In this document: one piece after another, positions 44,019-53,570 of the stretch
Layout of the letters: every line of letters begins with the position of its first letter
Numbering within the stretch: the first letter of the stretch is position 1
Source of the DNA: an uncultured Bacteroidia bacterium
Lineage (GTDB): Bacteria > Bacteroidota > Bacteroidia > Bacteroidales > UBA932
Length of the DNA: 64,000 nucleotides
NCBI GenBank assembly: GCA_902762655.1
Contig: CACWOZ010000001.1
Location: 124,001 to 188,000, forward strand
Direction of reading: 5' to 3'
The notes under the pieces: generated by a model
Database searches by the model: none
The model's input: only the letters and a program-made list of their open reading frames with translations
Told to the model about the DNA's origin: nothing
Position numbers and translations under genes: made by a program

Positions 44019-46601
44019 ATGTTACACCTCTTATTAATCCTTTTACAGATACCCATCCAAGTCTGCGGCCTGAAGACCGAACACCTGAAAGAACCGATAG
44101 GGATTGATAACTCTAATCCACGTTTCTCCTGGCATCTGGAGGACAATCGTTCCGGAGCGAATCAAACAGCCTTCAGGATAATCGTATCAAACAATCCTGA
44201 GGATTTCAGCAGCCCCGTCTGGGATTCCGGCAGAATTGTATCCGATGCTCCGACAGTGACATATTCGGGCCTTCCGTTGCAGCCGATGACAAAGTATTGG
44301 TGGAAAGTGTGCTGCATGGATATGGATGGGTTGCCCCATGAGTCTAAGGTCAGCATATTCGAGACGGGCAAGATGGCACAATCCAATTGGCACGGATCAT
44401 GGATATCGGATAATAATGACATTCACCATCAACCTGCTCCACGATTCAGAAAGGAGTTTAAAGTTTGTGGTTCAATAGAATCAGCCCGGGCCTATATTGC
44501 CACAGCAGGACTATATACCTTATTGATAAATGGAAGGAAGGTGGGAGACCATGTCCTGGATCCTGCATTTACCCGTTTTGACCGTCGTGTCCTATATTCC
44601 ACCTACGATATTACGCCATATATAAAGGACGGCGGAAACGCTGTAGGGGTGGAACTGGGTAACGGTTGGTATAATCATCAGGCGATAGCTACATGGGGAT
44701 TTGACAAGGCTCCCTGGCGTTCACGTCCGACGTTCTGCATGGATATCCATATCGTTTATTCCGATGGAAGTGATGATTGGATATCCTCCGACTCCGGATG
44801 GGCCACTTCTTCGGAAGGGCCGGTAATTTATAACAATATTTACACTGGTGAGCATTATGATGCGCGTAGAGTACAGGATGGCTGGGCCGAAGCTGGTTAC
44901 GATGAGGGAGATTGGGACAAGTCTATACTTCGCAGTTGCCCGGCGAGCATAGTGTCATCCCAACAGATGGTACCAATAACAGAGAATCCGGAAACAGAAG
45001 CCGTTAAAATAATACAATTAAGGCCCAATAGATGGGTGTATGACTTTGGGTACAACACGGCCGGGAACGTTCATCTTCGTATCAAGGGACCAAGGGGCAC
45101 AGTCGTCACACTGAAATATGCAGAACGTTTAAGCGTAGAAAACAGGGCTGACCAATCCAATATAGACTATTATTATTTCGGGGACAGAAAGGTGGAACCA
45201 TTCCAAACGGACAAGATTATCCTAAGTGGAGGGGAAGATTCCTTCTCCCCCTCGTATAGCTACAAGGGCTTCCGTTACGTCGAAGTGAATTCTTCTTCTC
45301 CTTTGGATATGGGAAAGGACAATCTTAAAGCGGTAAGCAGCCACAGCGCCGTGCCTGAAGCCGGAGTACTAACCAGTTCATCAAAACTGGTGAACGCCAT
45401 CTGGGAGGCTGCAAGACGAACGTATTTATCCAACCTTCAGGGATATCCCACCGACTGCCCGCAAAGAGAAAAGAACGGATGGACTGGAGATGCGCACATT
45501 GCCGTGGAAACTGGCCTCTACAACTACGATGCGTTCACCATTTACGAAAAGTGGCTTGCAGACCATCGCGATGAACAGCAGCCGAACGGGGTCCTGCCGG
45601 ACATCATCCCCACCTGTGGATGGGGTTATGCCAGCCCTTCTTCAAATGGGAACGGTTTGGACTGGACCAGCACTATCGCTCTGATTCCCTGGGAATTATA
45701 CTTGTTCTATGGTGACGAGAAACCCCTTCGGGACAATTATTCCAACATACGCCGGTATGTCGATTACGCACTGACTCTTACCAAGGACGGACTTTGCTCC
45801 TGGGGAAGAGGCGACTGGGTTCCGGTGACCACTCGGAGCAATAAAACGTTGGTATGTTCCTGTTTTCTGTACAAAGACCTGTGTATCCTTTCCCGGGCCG
45901 CCCGGATGTTCGGTTTTCAAGAAGACGAAATAAAGTACTCAGCCGTTGCCGAAGAAGTCAGGAATGCCATCAACGCGAAATACCTCGACCCTGCTTCCGG
46001 GATATATGCCGAGGGAATGCAGACAGACCAGAGCCTGCCGCTGGTATTCGGGCTGGTGCCGGATGAAGCGAAAGCAAAGGTGGTCGAGGCCCTGGTAAAG
46101 AAGGTTGAGGCCGACGATTACCACGTAAATGCCGGTGTTCACGGAGCCAAGGCCGTGCTCAACGCCTTGAGCGAAAACGGAAGAGGGGATATTGCATACA
46201 GGATAGCAACTGCAGTCGATTATCCGTCCTGGGGATGGTGGATTGCAAATGGCCGCACAACACTGATCGAGAACTGGCGCCTGGACGCTTCCCGCGACAA
46301 TTCCGACAATCACATAATGTTCGGAGACGTGGCCGCGTGGTTCCATCGTAGCCTGGGAGGAATAAACCCGGATCCTGAACAGCCTGGATTCAAGCACATC
46401 ATACTCCGTCCCGTATTCCCCAGAGGCCTGGACAGATTTGAGTGCAGCCATAATTCCCCTTATGGGGAGATAATCAGCAAGTGGGAGCGGAAGGGCCGGA
46501 AGATCAGGTACACTGCCGTAATCCCGTGCGGATGCTCTGCTACTCTGACCAAGCCGGACGGGTCTACAGTCGAACTCCCTTCCGGAACTTATAGTTTTTG
46601 A
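44019..46601 (+). CDS. Alpha-L-rhamnosidase (GH78)
   Basis: Removes terminal alpha-L-rhamnose from glycans. The 860-residue protein has a short Sec signal (MLHLLLILLQIPIQVCG), an N-terminal Fn3-like Bac_rhamnosid domain (LKTEHLKEPIGIDNSNPRFS), beta-sandwich domains and an (alpha/alpha)6 barrel with the catalytic region DCPQREKNGWTGDAH (about 480-492). It ends in a C-terminal beta domain. Its last 38 bases overlap antisense with the end of the GH92 gene. No TonB-dependent SusC/SusD pair is present nearby. Confidence 0.93.
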   Translation: MLHLLLILLQIPIQVCGLKTEHLKEPIGIDNSNPRFSWHLEDNRSGANQTAFRIIVSNNPEDFSSPVWDSGRIVSDAPTVTYSGLPLQPMTKYWWKVCCMDMDGLPHESKVSIFETGKMAQSNWHGSWISDNNDIHHQPAPRFRKEFKVCGSIESARAYIATAGLYTLLINGRKVGDHVLDPAFTRFDRRVLYSTYDITPYIKDGGNAVGVELGNGWYNHQAIATWGFDKAPWRSRPTFCMDIHIVYSDGSDDWISSDSGWATSSEGPVIYNNIYTGEHYDARRVQDGWAEAGYDEGDWDKSILRSCPASIVSSQQMVPITENPETEAVKIIQLRPNRWVYDFGYNTAGNVHLRIKGPRGTVVTLKYAERLSVENRADQSNIDYYYFGDRKVEPFQTDKIILSGGEDSFSPSYSYKGFRYVEVNSSSPLDMGKDNLKAVSSHSAVPEAGVLTSSSKLVNAIWEAARRTYLSNLQGYPTDCPQREKNGWTGDAHIAVETGLYNYDAFTIYEKWLADHRDEQQPNGVLPDIIPTCGWGYASPSSNGNGLDWTSTIALIPWELYLFYGDEKPLRDNYSNIRRYVDYALTLTKDGLCSWGRGDWVPVTTRSNKTLVCSCFLYKDLCILSRAARMFGFQEDEIKYSAVAEEVRNAINAKYLDPASGIYAEGMQTDQSLPLVFGLVPDEAKAKVVEALVKKVEADDYHVNAGVHGAKAVLNALSENGRGDIAYRIATAVDYPSWGWWIANGRTTLIENWRLDASRDNSDNHIMFGDVAAWFHRSLGGINPDPEQPGFKHIILRPVFPRGLDRFECSHNSPYGEIISKWERKGRKIRYTAVIPCGCSATLTKPDGSTVELPSGTYSF

Positions 46602-48531
46602 CCTGCTTTTCTCCTGCAACGTATTCTCCGCTGACTGGGTTAAGCGGATAGAAGCCCAGCGCGGACCATATATACCAGGCACTCATCTGCCCGCAGTCGT
46701 CGTTGCCGCACAGGCCCCCGGGGGTGTTCAGGTAGCATTCGGCGAAAACCTTGCGTATCAACTCCGCAGCTTTCTCCTGCTGCCCCGCGAGAGTGTATAG
46801 ATAAACCACGTGATGGCAGGGTTCGTTCCCGTGGGCATACTGCCCTATCAGGCCGGTCACGTCAGACGCCTCTCCCGTCATCTCCGGAGGGACGCTGACT
46901 CCGAACAGGGTATCCAGTTTAGCGGCGAAGGCCTCCTTTCCTCCCAGAAGGGCCATCAGGTCCTCAGGGTCCTGAAGCACGTGCCAAAGATAATGCCAGG
47001 CATTCCCTTCCGTGAAATCCCCTCCCTGATGAGAAGCGTGGGAGTAGCGGTATGGCTCGAACGGCTCCCTCCAATTACCGGAGGAGTCCTTTCCTCGGAA
47101 GAATCCTGTCTGCGGGTCGAAAAGGTTGCGGTAGTTGCGCGCCCGGGCATCAAAAAACTCCCGGTCTTCATCCTTTCCCAGAAACTCTGCAAGACGTGCG
47201 GCGCACCAGTCATCATAACAACTCTCCAATGTGCGAGAAGCGGACTCGACTTTCACAAGGTCGAAGGGATAATAGCCGTATTTATCGTATATCGCCCAGT
47301 CGGATTTCTGATGCGGGGTGGTGAGGGATGCTTTCACGGCCTCCCAGGCCTTTTCTGCATCGACACCCTTAAGCCCCTTCAGGCAGGCATCTACCACGGT
47401 TGGCACGGAGTGGTTGGCAATCATACAATAATTGTCTTTCCCGCAGAGGTCCCATACTGGGAGATGCCCCCGCTGACCGGCCTCGTCTATCATACTGTTT
47501 ACTATGTCCGCCTCCAGGTCGGGGGTAAGCAGGGTCCGCAGGGGATCGGCCGCTCGGAAGGTGTCCCACTGGGAGAACGTAGAATAGCGAACGGGGGCGC
47601 CCAGGTCGGAAATGATGTTAGGCTGAAGATACAAATGGTACAGGGAAGTATAGAAGGCTGTCTTGATGCTGTCGGACGCGTCGATGTCAATAAGTCCGAA
47701 AACTTTTCTCCAGCCCTTTTCGGCCGATTTCCGCACCTTGTTAAAATTCCATCCACGAACCTCCGCGAGATTTATATGTGCTCCTTCCGAAGAAGTGTAG
47801 GAGATGGATACTTTCGCTTTGAGTCTTTCTTTTCCGGCGCCGAAATCAAGGACCACTGCCGGGCCCACATAGGTGGGGTCTATGCAGACGGTGTCCACCT
47901 GTTTCACCGGCTGGTCGAAGACTATTTCGTACCAAAGGTCGTAATCTACCCAGCTGCTGGCCGCTATATGGCCGCGCAGGGTATTGGCATCTGCGCTGCA
48001 ACCCTCCCAACTCCTGATGGCACCCTTCATACTCGGGGTGCTGGTGCGGTCTCGCATTTGGATGCTTTGGAAATTGATGAACAGGTTTCTGGCGGAGCCT
48101 CCAAAGTCAAAATCATAGCAGGCAACACGTGGAGAACAGGTAATGCCGACGCGGGTGCCATTGTCCGGCAACGATACTCCATAAAAGCCGGGAGCTGCGG
48201 ATTCATCCTTCTTTACGCTTGAATAACCTTCGCCGTGCGTATCTGAGAACGGCATCATCAGAATATTGCATAGCGATGGCACGCCGGTGCCGTTCAGGCG
48301 GTTCTGGGCAAACCCCAGAATCAGGGAATCCGAGTAATTATAGCCACTGCAGTACTTCCACAGGTAGTTCCCGGTCTGAGGGCCAGGTTGAACCATCCCG
48401 AGAGGGCAGGATGCTGCCGGAAAAGTGTGGCCGGTATAGTCGGTGCCGATGAACGGATCGGCGTATTTATAGTTATCCGTGCAGGATGTTGCCAGGGCGA
48501 CCAGCAACAAAACGATAAGTTTATTATTCAT
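46564..48531 (-). CDS. GH92 alpha-mannosidase, C-terminally shortened
   Basis: A 655-residue lipoprotein (signal ending LVALATSC, Cys17). GH92 enzymes are calcium-dependent exo-alpha-mannosidases. Conserved blocks visible are YADPFIGTDYTGHTFPAASC, LGFAQNRLNGTG, TAFYTSLYHLYLQPN, YSTFSQWDTFRA, GNEPCHHVVYLY and GNDDCGQMSAWYIWSALGFYPLNP. The usual C-terminal beta-sheet part after SGEYVAG is missing; the last residues KQVKNYKFRKGVRL are antisense to the tail of the GH78 gene. It is cotranscribed with the upstream GH2 gene (8-base overlap). Confidence 0.88.
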   Translation of the reverse strand: MNNKLIVLLLVALATSCTDNYKYADPFIGTDYTGHTFPAASCPLGMVQPGPQTGNYLWKYCSGYNYSDSLILGFAQNRLNGTGVPSLCNILMMPFSDTHGEGYSSVKKDESAAPGFYGVSLPDNGTRVGITCSPRVACYDFDFGGSARNLFINFQSIQMRDRTSTPSMKGAIRSWEGCSADANTLRGHIAASSWVDYDLWYEIVFDQPVKQVDTVCIDPTYVGPAVVLDFGAGKERLKAKVSISYTSSEGAHINLAEVRGWNFNKVRKSAEKGWRKVFGLIDIDASDSIKTAFYTSLYHLYLQPNIISDLGAPVRYSTFSQWDTFRAADPLRTLLTPDLEADIVNSMIDEAGQRGHLPVWDLCGKDNYCMIANHSVPTVVDACLKGLKGVDAEKAWEAVKASLTTPHQKSDWAIYDKYGYYPFDLVKVESASRTLESCYDDWCAARLAEFLGKDEDREFFDARARNYRNLFDPQTGFFRGKDSSGNWREPFEPYRYSHASHQGGDFTEGNAWHYLWHVLQDPEDLMALLGGKEAFAAKLDTLFGVSVPPEMTGEASDVTGLIGQYAHGNEPCHHVVYLYTLAGQQEKAAELIRKVFAECYLNTPGGLCGNDDCGQMSAWYIWSALGFYPLNPVSGEYVAGEKQVKNYKFRKGVRL

Positions 48532-51500
48532 ACAACTGTTTGATATCTATCTTGTGGGCCTTGCTCTTTTTCCATTTTATTGACACCGTTTTCGATTCCC
48601 CGGGCATTAAGGAGAAATAATTGTCTGAATAGTCCACGGGCAGAATCTCATCCCCGTTCTTGTCTTTGATTATCACCCGCAGGAGTAGAGCGGGGGTTTC
48701 GGAATTGTTCTGCACGGTATAATCGGCGGCATTCTTTCCTGTCCACTTAAACAGCCTCGACAATTTCGCTTTTGGTAAATCCCGGATGGCTCTGAGATTG
48801 CCGGGTTCCGCTCCCAGAATATAGAAGTTCTCGGAAACTGGCTTGCCATCGGAGGCGGACAAAGCCAGCGCCAGGTAATAAACAGGCTCTCCTGCCGGAG
48901 GTTCTGCCACAAAACACTGGACTTTGGAATCAGCGGGAAGATCAATTGCTTCAGACTTCTTTGAAAGAAGGCCCCCGCGATACCCGTAAACCCTCATCTC
49001 TGCCTTGAGATCATCCGCTCCCCGTCCGTTGGCCACCGCCTCTACCATCTTGGCAGCGCCGTTGTACTGGATATGCACCGGTTCGCAGGCCTTCTTGCAG
49101 CCGAAATAGGCCCCGCCGGGCTGGAAATGATAGTCGTATGTGCACCATACCATAGAAGGCCAGCAGGAATGGGACATCCAGAGAAGCATCCCCATACGGC
49201 CCGCCGAGTTGGCGGATTCGAACATCGCCCGGTAACCCTCGTAATTCAGCCATTGGGCCAGGGCGCAGAACTCTTCGGCGGATTTGCACGGCCCGAAAGC
49301 TTCTTCCAAAATGGAGTTATATGTGACTGCCTTCTGGGCACCGTCAGCGGTGAAATCGTGCTTGCCCCACATCTCTCCTTGAGGCCAGAGGGCATCTTCC
49401 GGCATCATCTTCCGGAGACTCTCGACAACCGGTACGTTGGGCATACCCCGCTCCGAATGGAACTTCCCGCTCTGATGAGTGAAATAGTACTCGGGGCTCT
49501 CTGCACGGTAAGGTCCCCTGCCGCTTACCGGACCGTCCGCGGAACTGGATATGTAGGGGATGTCCGGATGCAGCCCGGCAACGACCTCGTCCCGCAGGGG
49601 AGTATCGAGGGACTCGGGCGGATAGCCTTCGTTCCTTCCGCAATATAGAACTATGGAGGGATGGCGGCGTATCCTCGACACCCAGTCGCGGGCATTTGCA
49701 AGGAACATCGCTTCGTCGTCAGGATCCGGTCCGTCGGACGGATTGGCCAGCCAGAAATCCTGCCAGACCATTATGCCGTGGCGGTCGCAGGCATCGTAGA
49801 AAGACTTGTGCGGAGTCTGCCCGACCCAGTTGCGGATCATATTGAAATTCTCCAGCCGGTGATAGCCGACAGCGATGTCGTACTGTTCCGGGCTGTAGTC
49901 CAGGTTCTGCTGGGGGAAGCCCCAGTTTCCGCCCATAGGGTTCACCCGCATTCCATTGACGTACAGGTTAAGCGCACCGTCGCGGTCTTCGCGCCGGACT
50001 TCGCGGATTCCTGCCTTGAAATGGAGGGAGTCAGATATCTGACCGTCCACCCGGACAATGAAGCCGGCGTCATATAGGAAGGGCTCTCCATAGCCGTTCG
50101 GCCACCAGAGATTCATCTTCCTGTCTTTAAGCTGGGGGAAGTCGACGGGGGAGAAGGAGACCACTCCTGCCCCTGAAACTTCTTTCGAGAACCGTATGTC
50201 TCCTATCCATCCTTCCACTTCCGCTTTGTCGGCATCGCTGTTGAGGATCACTGAAGCGGTCATACTGGCGAGGCCCTCGGCAGCGATGCTAGAAACGACC
50301 AGGGGATCCGAAAGGCCTGCAGGCCCCTTTTCAATGATTCGCACGTCATCCCATATACCGCAGTTGCGGCCGCGGACGGTGGTCATCCAGTCCCAGCCTA
50401 TGCTGGCATGGAAGGTGGGGTTGTCCGCTCCGAGAATGCCTCCGTTGTAGCCGGTCCACCTGGCGGTCTTTTCCTTCACCGCCCCGGGGTGGGCGTTATG
50501 TATAATCTTTATTTCCAGGATGTTGCGTCCTTTTATCAAGATATCCGTAATGTCGAAGCGTCCGCGCATGAAAGCCCCCTCAATGCGTCCGAGGTCCATT
50601 CCATTCAGACGCACGTCCGCCTTCCAGTTGATTCCGCCCAAATCCAGGATGCTCCGCTTGCCTTCTCTGGTTCCGGCCGAATCGAATTCCTTGCGGTAAG
50701 TAAAATCCGAATTAAAGAAAGATTCGGATATCTGCTCCCAGTTGTCTCCGAAATCCGGATCCGGCACAGCTCCTGCCTTGATATAGCTTGTGAGGATGGT
50801 GCCGGGAACGGTGGCTGGAAGCCAGATGTCCGTGCCCTCACGACGCACTTTCCATCCTTTTGTCGTTGGTTGGTCCTTTGCAGGCCCATAGACTTCCAAC
50901 TCACTAAGGCAATAAGGCAAATTGTCGGCCGTGCCGCCGGACATGCTTATGCGCACGAACCTACCCCTTCCATGGCCTGCGGCCATCCATTTCTTTCCGT
51001 CCCGGGATATCTCCGTTGCAGTGTTGACCGGCTCATTGATCCAGACAGGATTGACTGAACTGATTCTCTGTACGCTGCCAAGATCTACCATTACCCATTC
51101 GTTCCCGGTTCCGGAACTCAGCCATGCGCTGGTGAAATGTTTGGATGGGAGGGCATCCAACGACACTTCCTTGATTCTCCAGCGGCCTTCGTGAGGGAAG
51201 CTGAGATTGACCCTCATTCCGCTTTCCGTTGCCTGGAGAGGAATTTCGACGCAATGCTCGGAACCTCCCTTGCCCCCTCCAAGCGCCTCTTGATAAAGCA
51301 CCCGGACCGACTCTGCGTCAATGCTGTATCCATGCGTCCTGTATTCAATCCATCCTTCCCTGCCGTTCAGGATGTTTCGCGAATGGGTGTCACCGTCAAG
51401 GGTATTTTCGCGCTCAACCCTGTCCACAACACCTTCCGAGGTGACGACCTCCAGCCAGGCAGGGCTTCCCTGCAGCAGGATGCCGTCAGTTACCAGTTGT

Positions 51501-51622
51501 GCCGTCAGGTTATGGTCGTAGTTTGAAGATGCGGTTGCCGTGTGGTTCAACGCGATATTGGCCTCCGGTACCCCTGCGCAGGAAACCAGAGACAGTGACA
51601 GTAAAAAGGGGATTAGTTTCAT
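48524..51622 (-). CDS. GH2 family glycosidase (beta-mannosidase-like), lipoprotein
   Basis: 1032 residues with a lipoprotein signal (MKLIPFLLSLSLVSC, Cys15) and ATG 51622. After it comes an F5/8 type C-like sugar-binding region (about 20-235), then a GH2 sugar-binding domain (WLPATVPGTILTSY), Ig-like domains and a barrel with the presumed acid/base Glu in YCGRNEGYPPE and the nucleophile in FHSERGMPN. The architecture fits exo- or endo-beta-mannosidase-type GH2 enzymes. With GH92 it suggests attack on mannose-containing glycans. The frame continues to 51760, but that part has no signal-like start. Confidence 0.88.
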   Translation of the reverse strand: MKLIPFLLSLSLVSCAGVPEANIALNHTATASSNYDHNLTAQLVTDGILLQGSPAWLEVVTSEGVVDRVERENTLDGDTHSRNILNGREGWIEYRTHGYSIDAESVRVLYQEALGGGKGGSEHCVEIPLQATESGMRVNLSFPHEGRWRIKEVSLDALPSKHFTSAWLSSGTGNEWVMVDLGSVQRISSVNPVWINEPVNTATEISRDGKKWMAAGHGRGRFVRISMSGGTADNLPYCLSELEVYGPAKDQPTTKGWKVRREGTDIWLPATVPGTILTSYIKAGAVPDPDFGDNWEQISESFFNSDFTYRKEFDSAGTREGKRSILDLGGINWKADVRLNGMDLGRIEGAFMRGRFDITDILIKGRNILEIKIIHNAHPGAVKEKTARWTGYNGGILGADNPTFHASIGWDWMTTVRGRNCGIWDDVRIIEKGPAGLSDPLVVSSIAAEGLASMTASVILNSDADKAEVEGWIGDIRFSKEVSGAGVVSFSPVDFPQLKDRKMNLWWPNGYGEPFLYDAGFIVRVDGQISDSLHFKAGIREVRREDRDGALNLYVNGMRVNPMGGNWGFPQQNLDYSPEQYDIAVGYHRLENFNMIRNWVGQTPHKSFYDACDRHGIMVWQDFWLANPSDGPDPDDEAMFLANARDWVSRIRRHPSIVLYCGRNEGYPPESLDTPLRDEVVAGLHPDIPYISSSADGPVSGRGPYRAESPEYYFTHQSGKFHSERGMPNVPVVESLRKMMPEDALWPQGEMWGKHDFTADGAQKAVTYNSILEEAFGPCKSAEEFCALAQWLNYEGYRAMFESANSAGRMGMLLWMSHSCWPSMVWCTYDYHFQPGGAYFGCKKACEPVHIQYNGAAKMVEAVANGRGADDLKAEMRVYGYRGGLLSKKSEAIDLPADSKVQCFVAEPPAGEPVYYLALALSASDGKPVSENFYILGAEPGNLRAIRDLPKAKLSRLFKWTGKNAADYTVQNNSETPALLLRVIIKDKNGDEILPVDYSDNYFSLMPGESKTVSIKWKKSKAHKIDIKQLYE

Positions 51623-51716
51623 ATATAAAATACACATTCTCCGCCACTTTTCCTGATTTTTCAGGGAAGGAGGAGGATATGGTGTACTAAATAAGTTATA
51701 GGCTGAAGATAATAAC

Positions 51717-51748
51717 CAAAAATACACAGTTACTAATGAAAAAATCAA
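51717..51748 (-). promoter_or_regulatory. Promoter of the GH2-GH92 operon
   Basis: On the minus strand, TTG (51748-51746) and TATTTTTG (51724-51717) with 21-nt spacing. The start of GH2 is about 95 nt downstream. It overlaps the beginning of the small ORF at 51736 on the other strand. Confidence 0.55.
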
Positions 51749-51891
51749 ACTATCTGACACCTCGTGCCGATATCGTGCTTCTGCAGTTGGAGCAGTCGGT
51801 CGCCACGGTTTCTACTTTGACATTGCTTGATGCAATCGATTCCCCCAACATTACGGAGGATATTTCCGGTACTTCTTTTATTGATTATTAA
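51736..51891 (+). CDS. Small protein upstream of the lipoprotein gene
   Basis: An intact 51-codon ORF (ATG 51736 to TAA 51889-51891) encoding a peptide that starts MKKSNYLTPRADIVLLQLEQ and ends EDISGTSFIDY. It lacks a classical signal peptide. The pattern of a lysine start, a short PxxxVxxLxLE segment and a Ser/Thr/Asp-rich acidic tail is similar in style to small proteins that precede surface-protein loci in Bacteroidales (family recollection, not verified). The gene ends 12 bases before the lipoprotein gene, so the two are probably cotranscribed. Function unknown. Confidence 0.6.
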   Translation: MKKSNYLTPRADIVLLQLEQSVATVSTLTLLDAIDSPNITEDISGTSFIDY

Positions 51892-51903
51892 TTCTCTTGG
51901 AAC

Positions 51904-53562
51904 ATGAAAAAGATTATACTTTATTCAGCAGCGATTGCAGCTCTTTTCGCGTGCAACAAAATTGATGAAGAAGTGATCCCTGTCAATTCCGAGGGAAAAC
52001 AGATTATTACTGCCTACGCTTCCATTCCTTTCACCAAACTCGCATATTCGGAGAACACCGTCGGTGGAGGCAGCGGCCTCAGCTCCACCTGGGAGACCGG
52101 GGATACCTTCAAGGCGATCCAGAAGACCGGTGGTGATGTTAAGGTCGTAACGTTCACTCTCTACGATGGCGACGGCACCACTTCGGGAAAGTTCCAAACC
52201 GAAACGGAAGGCGTAACCGACGAAACCCAGTGGACAGCCGTCCTCGGCAGCCATTCCACTATCTCCGGGGAAGAAGAAATCCATTGCTCTTACAAGGGTC
52301 AGAACGGCAAGCTTGCTTCGCTTGACGACTATAATTACGTGGTTTCCAGCGGCACTGGCACAGCTCCTACCTTCAGTTTCAATCCCGGAACTGCAAAGTC
52401 CTACATTATGAGGATCAAACTCCCCGCTGGAATCAAGTGCATCGAATATACTCCTAGTGTATGGTTCAGAGTTTCCAGCAGTTCTGTTGAGGAAAGCCAT
52501 TATTATGCCAAGAGGTTTCCAGGTGGTACGGATCAGTCCGATTTTGCAGCTTGGACACCTGAGAATACAAGCACCATAACTCTGGATTCCCCATCTTCTG
52601 CCGGAGACATCGTTTACCTTGCAGTTCCTGCAGTTGATTTTTCTCAGAGTTATCATATTTATCCTAGCAGTGCCGGAGCACAGTTTGAGCAGTTGAAGAG
52701 GGGTGTTATTATCACTCTCCTTAATAATGTTTCGGATGATGCAACACTCTCTACCGGAGAGGTAATGGGAAGCGATTTATCCTCCAAGGGTGGTCAGATT
52801 GGCACATTCGATTTGAGCGGCGCTACGCTTATAAGCCGTCCCAGGCCTTCGGATGCGATTCTTTTCTCTGCCACAGGCGTAACTGTTGCTGATGATTCTG
52901 GCGGAAAAGATTATATGAATTTTACCGTTAATACCGAAACTTATTGGGCTCCTTTCAATGTTGGCGCAAGTTCTGCTACCGAAGTGGGTAATTACTACGC
53001 TTGGGGTGAGTTGAATCCCAAATCGGACTACTCCGAAGCCACGTATACTTACTATGCGGATGCAGGGAACGGAAAGACATACAGCAGACTGGTTGATCGT
53101 TTTTATGGGGATCTTGATAATAGCATAGTCGGAGGCAAGGGCTTATTCTCGACAAGGTGTTCCAGATACGATGTCGCTCGTGTAAAATGGGGCAAAGCCT
53201 GGCGTATGCCTGGCGTGGAAGAAGCATATGCACTGTCAAAGGGGACTGTCTCAACGAATGCCACAGCTATGACAATTACCAAGGATGCCATATCGATTGT
53301 CATCCCCGTAAGTGGCCGTAAAGAAGGTACGTCTTCTCCCGGTGTTAAGATGAGCGCTTGGACAGTTGCCTATACCGCCGCATTCTGGACTGCCGATTCG
53401 CCAGCTATATCACAGGCGACCGCCGGTAAAGACGTGGTTCAAATAGTCGCTAATAAGAAAAAGGATCTTTCAGGATTGGACTTTTACAGTAGCGGAATGT
53501 ACAAGTATTACGGACTCCCTGTACGTGCAGTCCTTACCACATCAACGGTTACCTTTCCGTAG
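51904..53562 (+). CDS. Surface lipoprotein, fimbrillin-like plus Fib_succ_major-like module
   Basis: 552 residues. The signal MKKIILYSAAIAALFAC has lipobox Cys17, followed by NKIDEE, an acidic stretch like the surface-export signal of Bacteroidota. The N-terminal half (about 30-310) has the fimbrillin-like pattern TKLAYSEN...STWETGDTFKAIQ with WTAVLG and SYKGQNG. The C-terminal half (about 330-550) has WAPFNVGASSATEVGNYYAWGE, YDVARVKWGKAWRMPG and YYGLPVRAVL, which resemble the Fibrobacter succinogenes major paralogous domain. It is close to the gene at 59786. Its role may be surface binding; no enzyme motif is seen. Confidence 0.8.
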   Translation: MKKIILYSAAIAALFACNKIDEEVIPVNSEGKQIITAYASIPFTKLAYSENTVGGGSGLSSTWETGDTFKAIQKTGGDVKVVTFTLYDGDGTTSGKFQTETEGVTDETQWTAVLGSHSTISGEEEIHCSYKGQNGKLASLDDYNYVVSSGTGTAPTFSFNPGTAKSYIMRIKLPAGIKCIEYTPSVWFRVSSSSVEESHYYAKRFPGGTDQSDFAAWTPENTSTITLDSPSSAGDIVYLAVPAVDFSQSYHIYPSSAGAQFEQLKRGVIITLLNNVSDDATLSTGEVMGSDLSSKGGQIGTFDLSGATLISRPRPSDAILFSATGVTVADDSGGKDYMNFTVNTETYWAPFNVGASSATEVGNYYAWGELNPKSDYSEATYTYYADAGNGKTYSRLVDRFYGDLDNSIVGGKGLFSTRCSRYDVARVKWGKAWRMPGVEEAYALSKGTVSTNATAMTITKDAISIVIPVSGRKEGTSSPGVKMSAWTVAYTAAFWTADSPAISQATAGKDVVQIVANKKKDLSGLDFYSSGMYKYYGLPVRAVLTTSTVTFP

Positions 53563-53570
53563 TAAATTCC

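Noticed and set aside
46810-48222. Long plus-strand ORF across the GH92 gene (470 codons)
   Set aside because: Antisense to GH92 with conserved catalytic blocks; no independent features.
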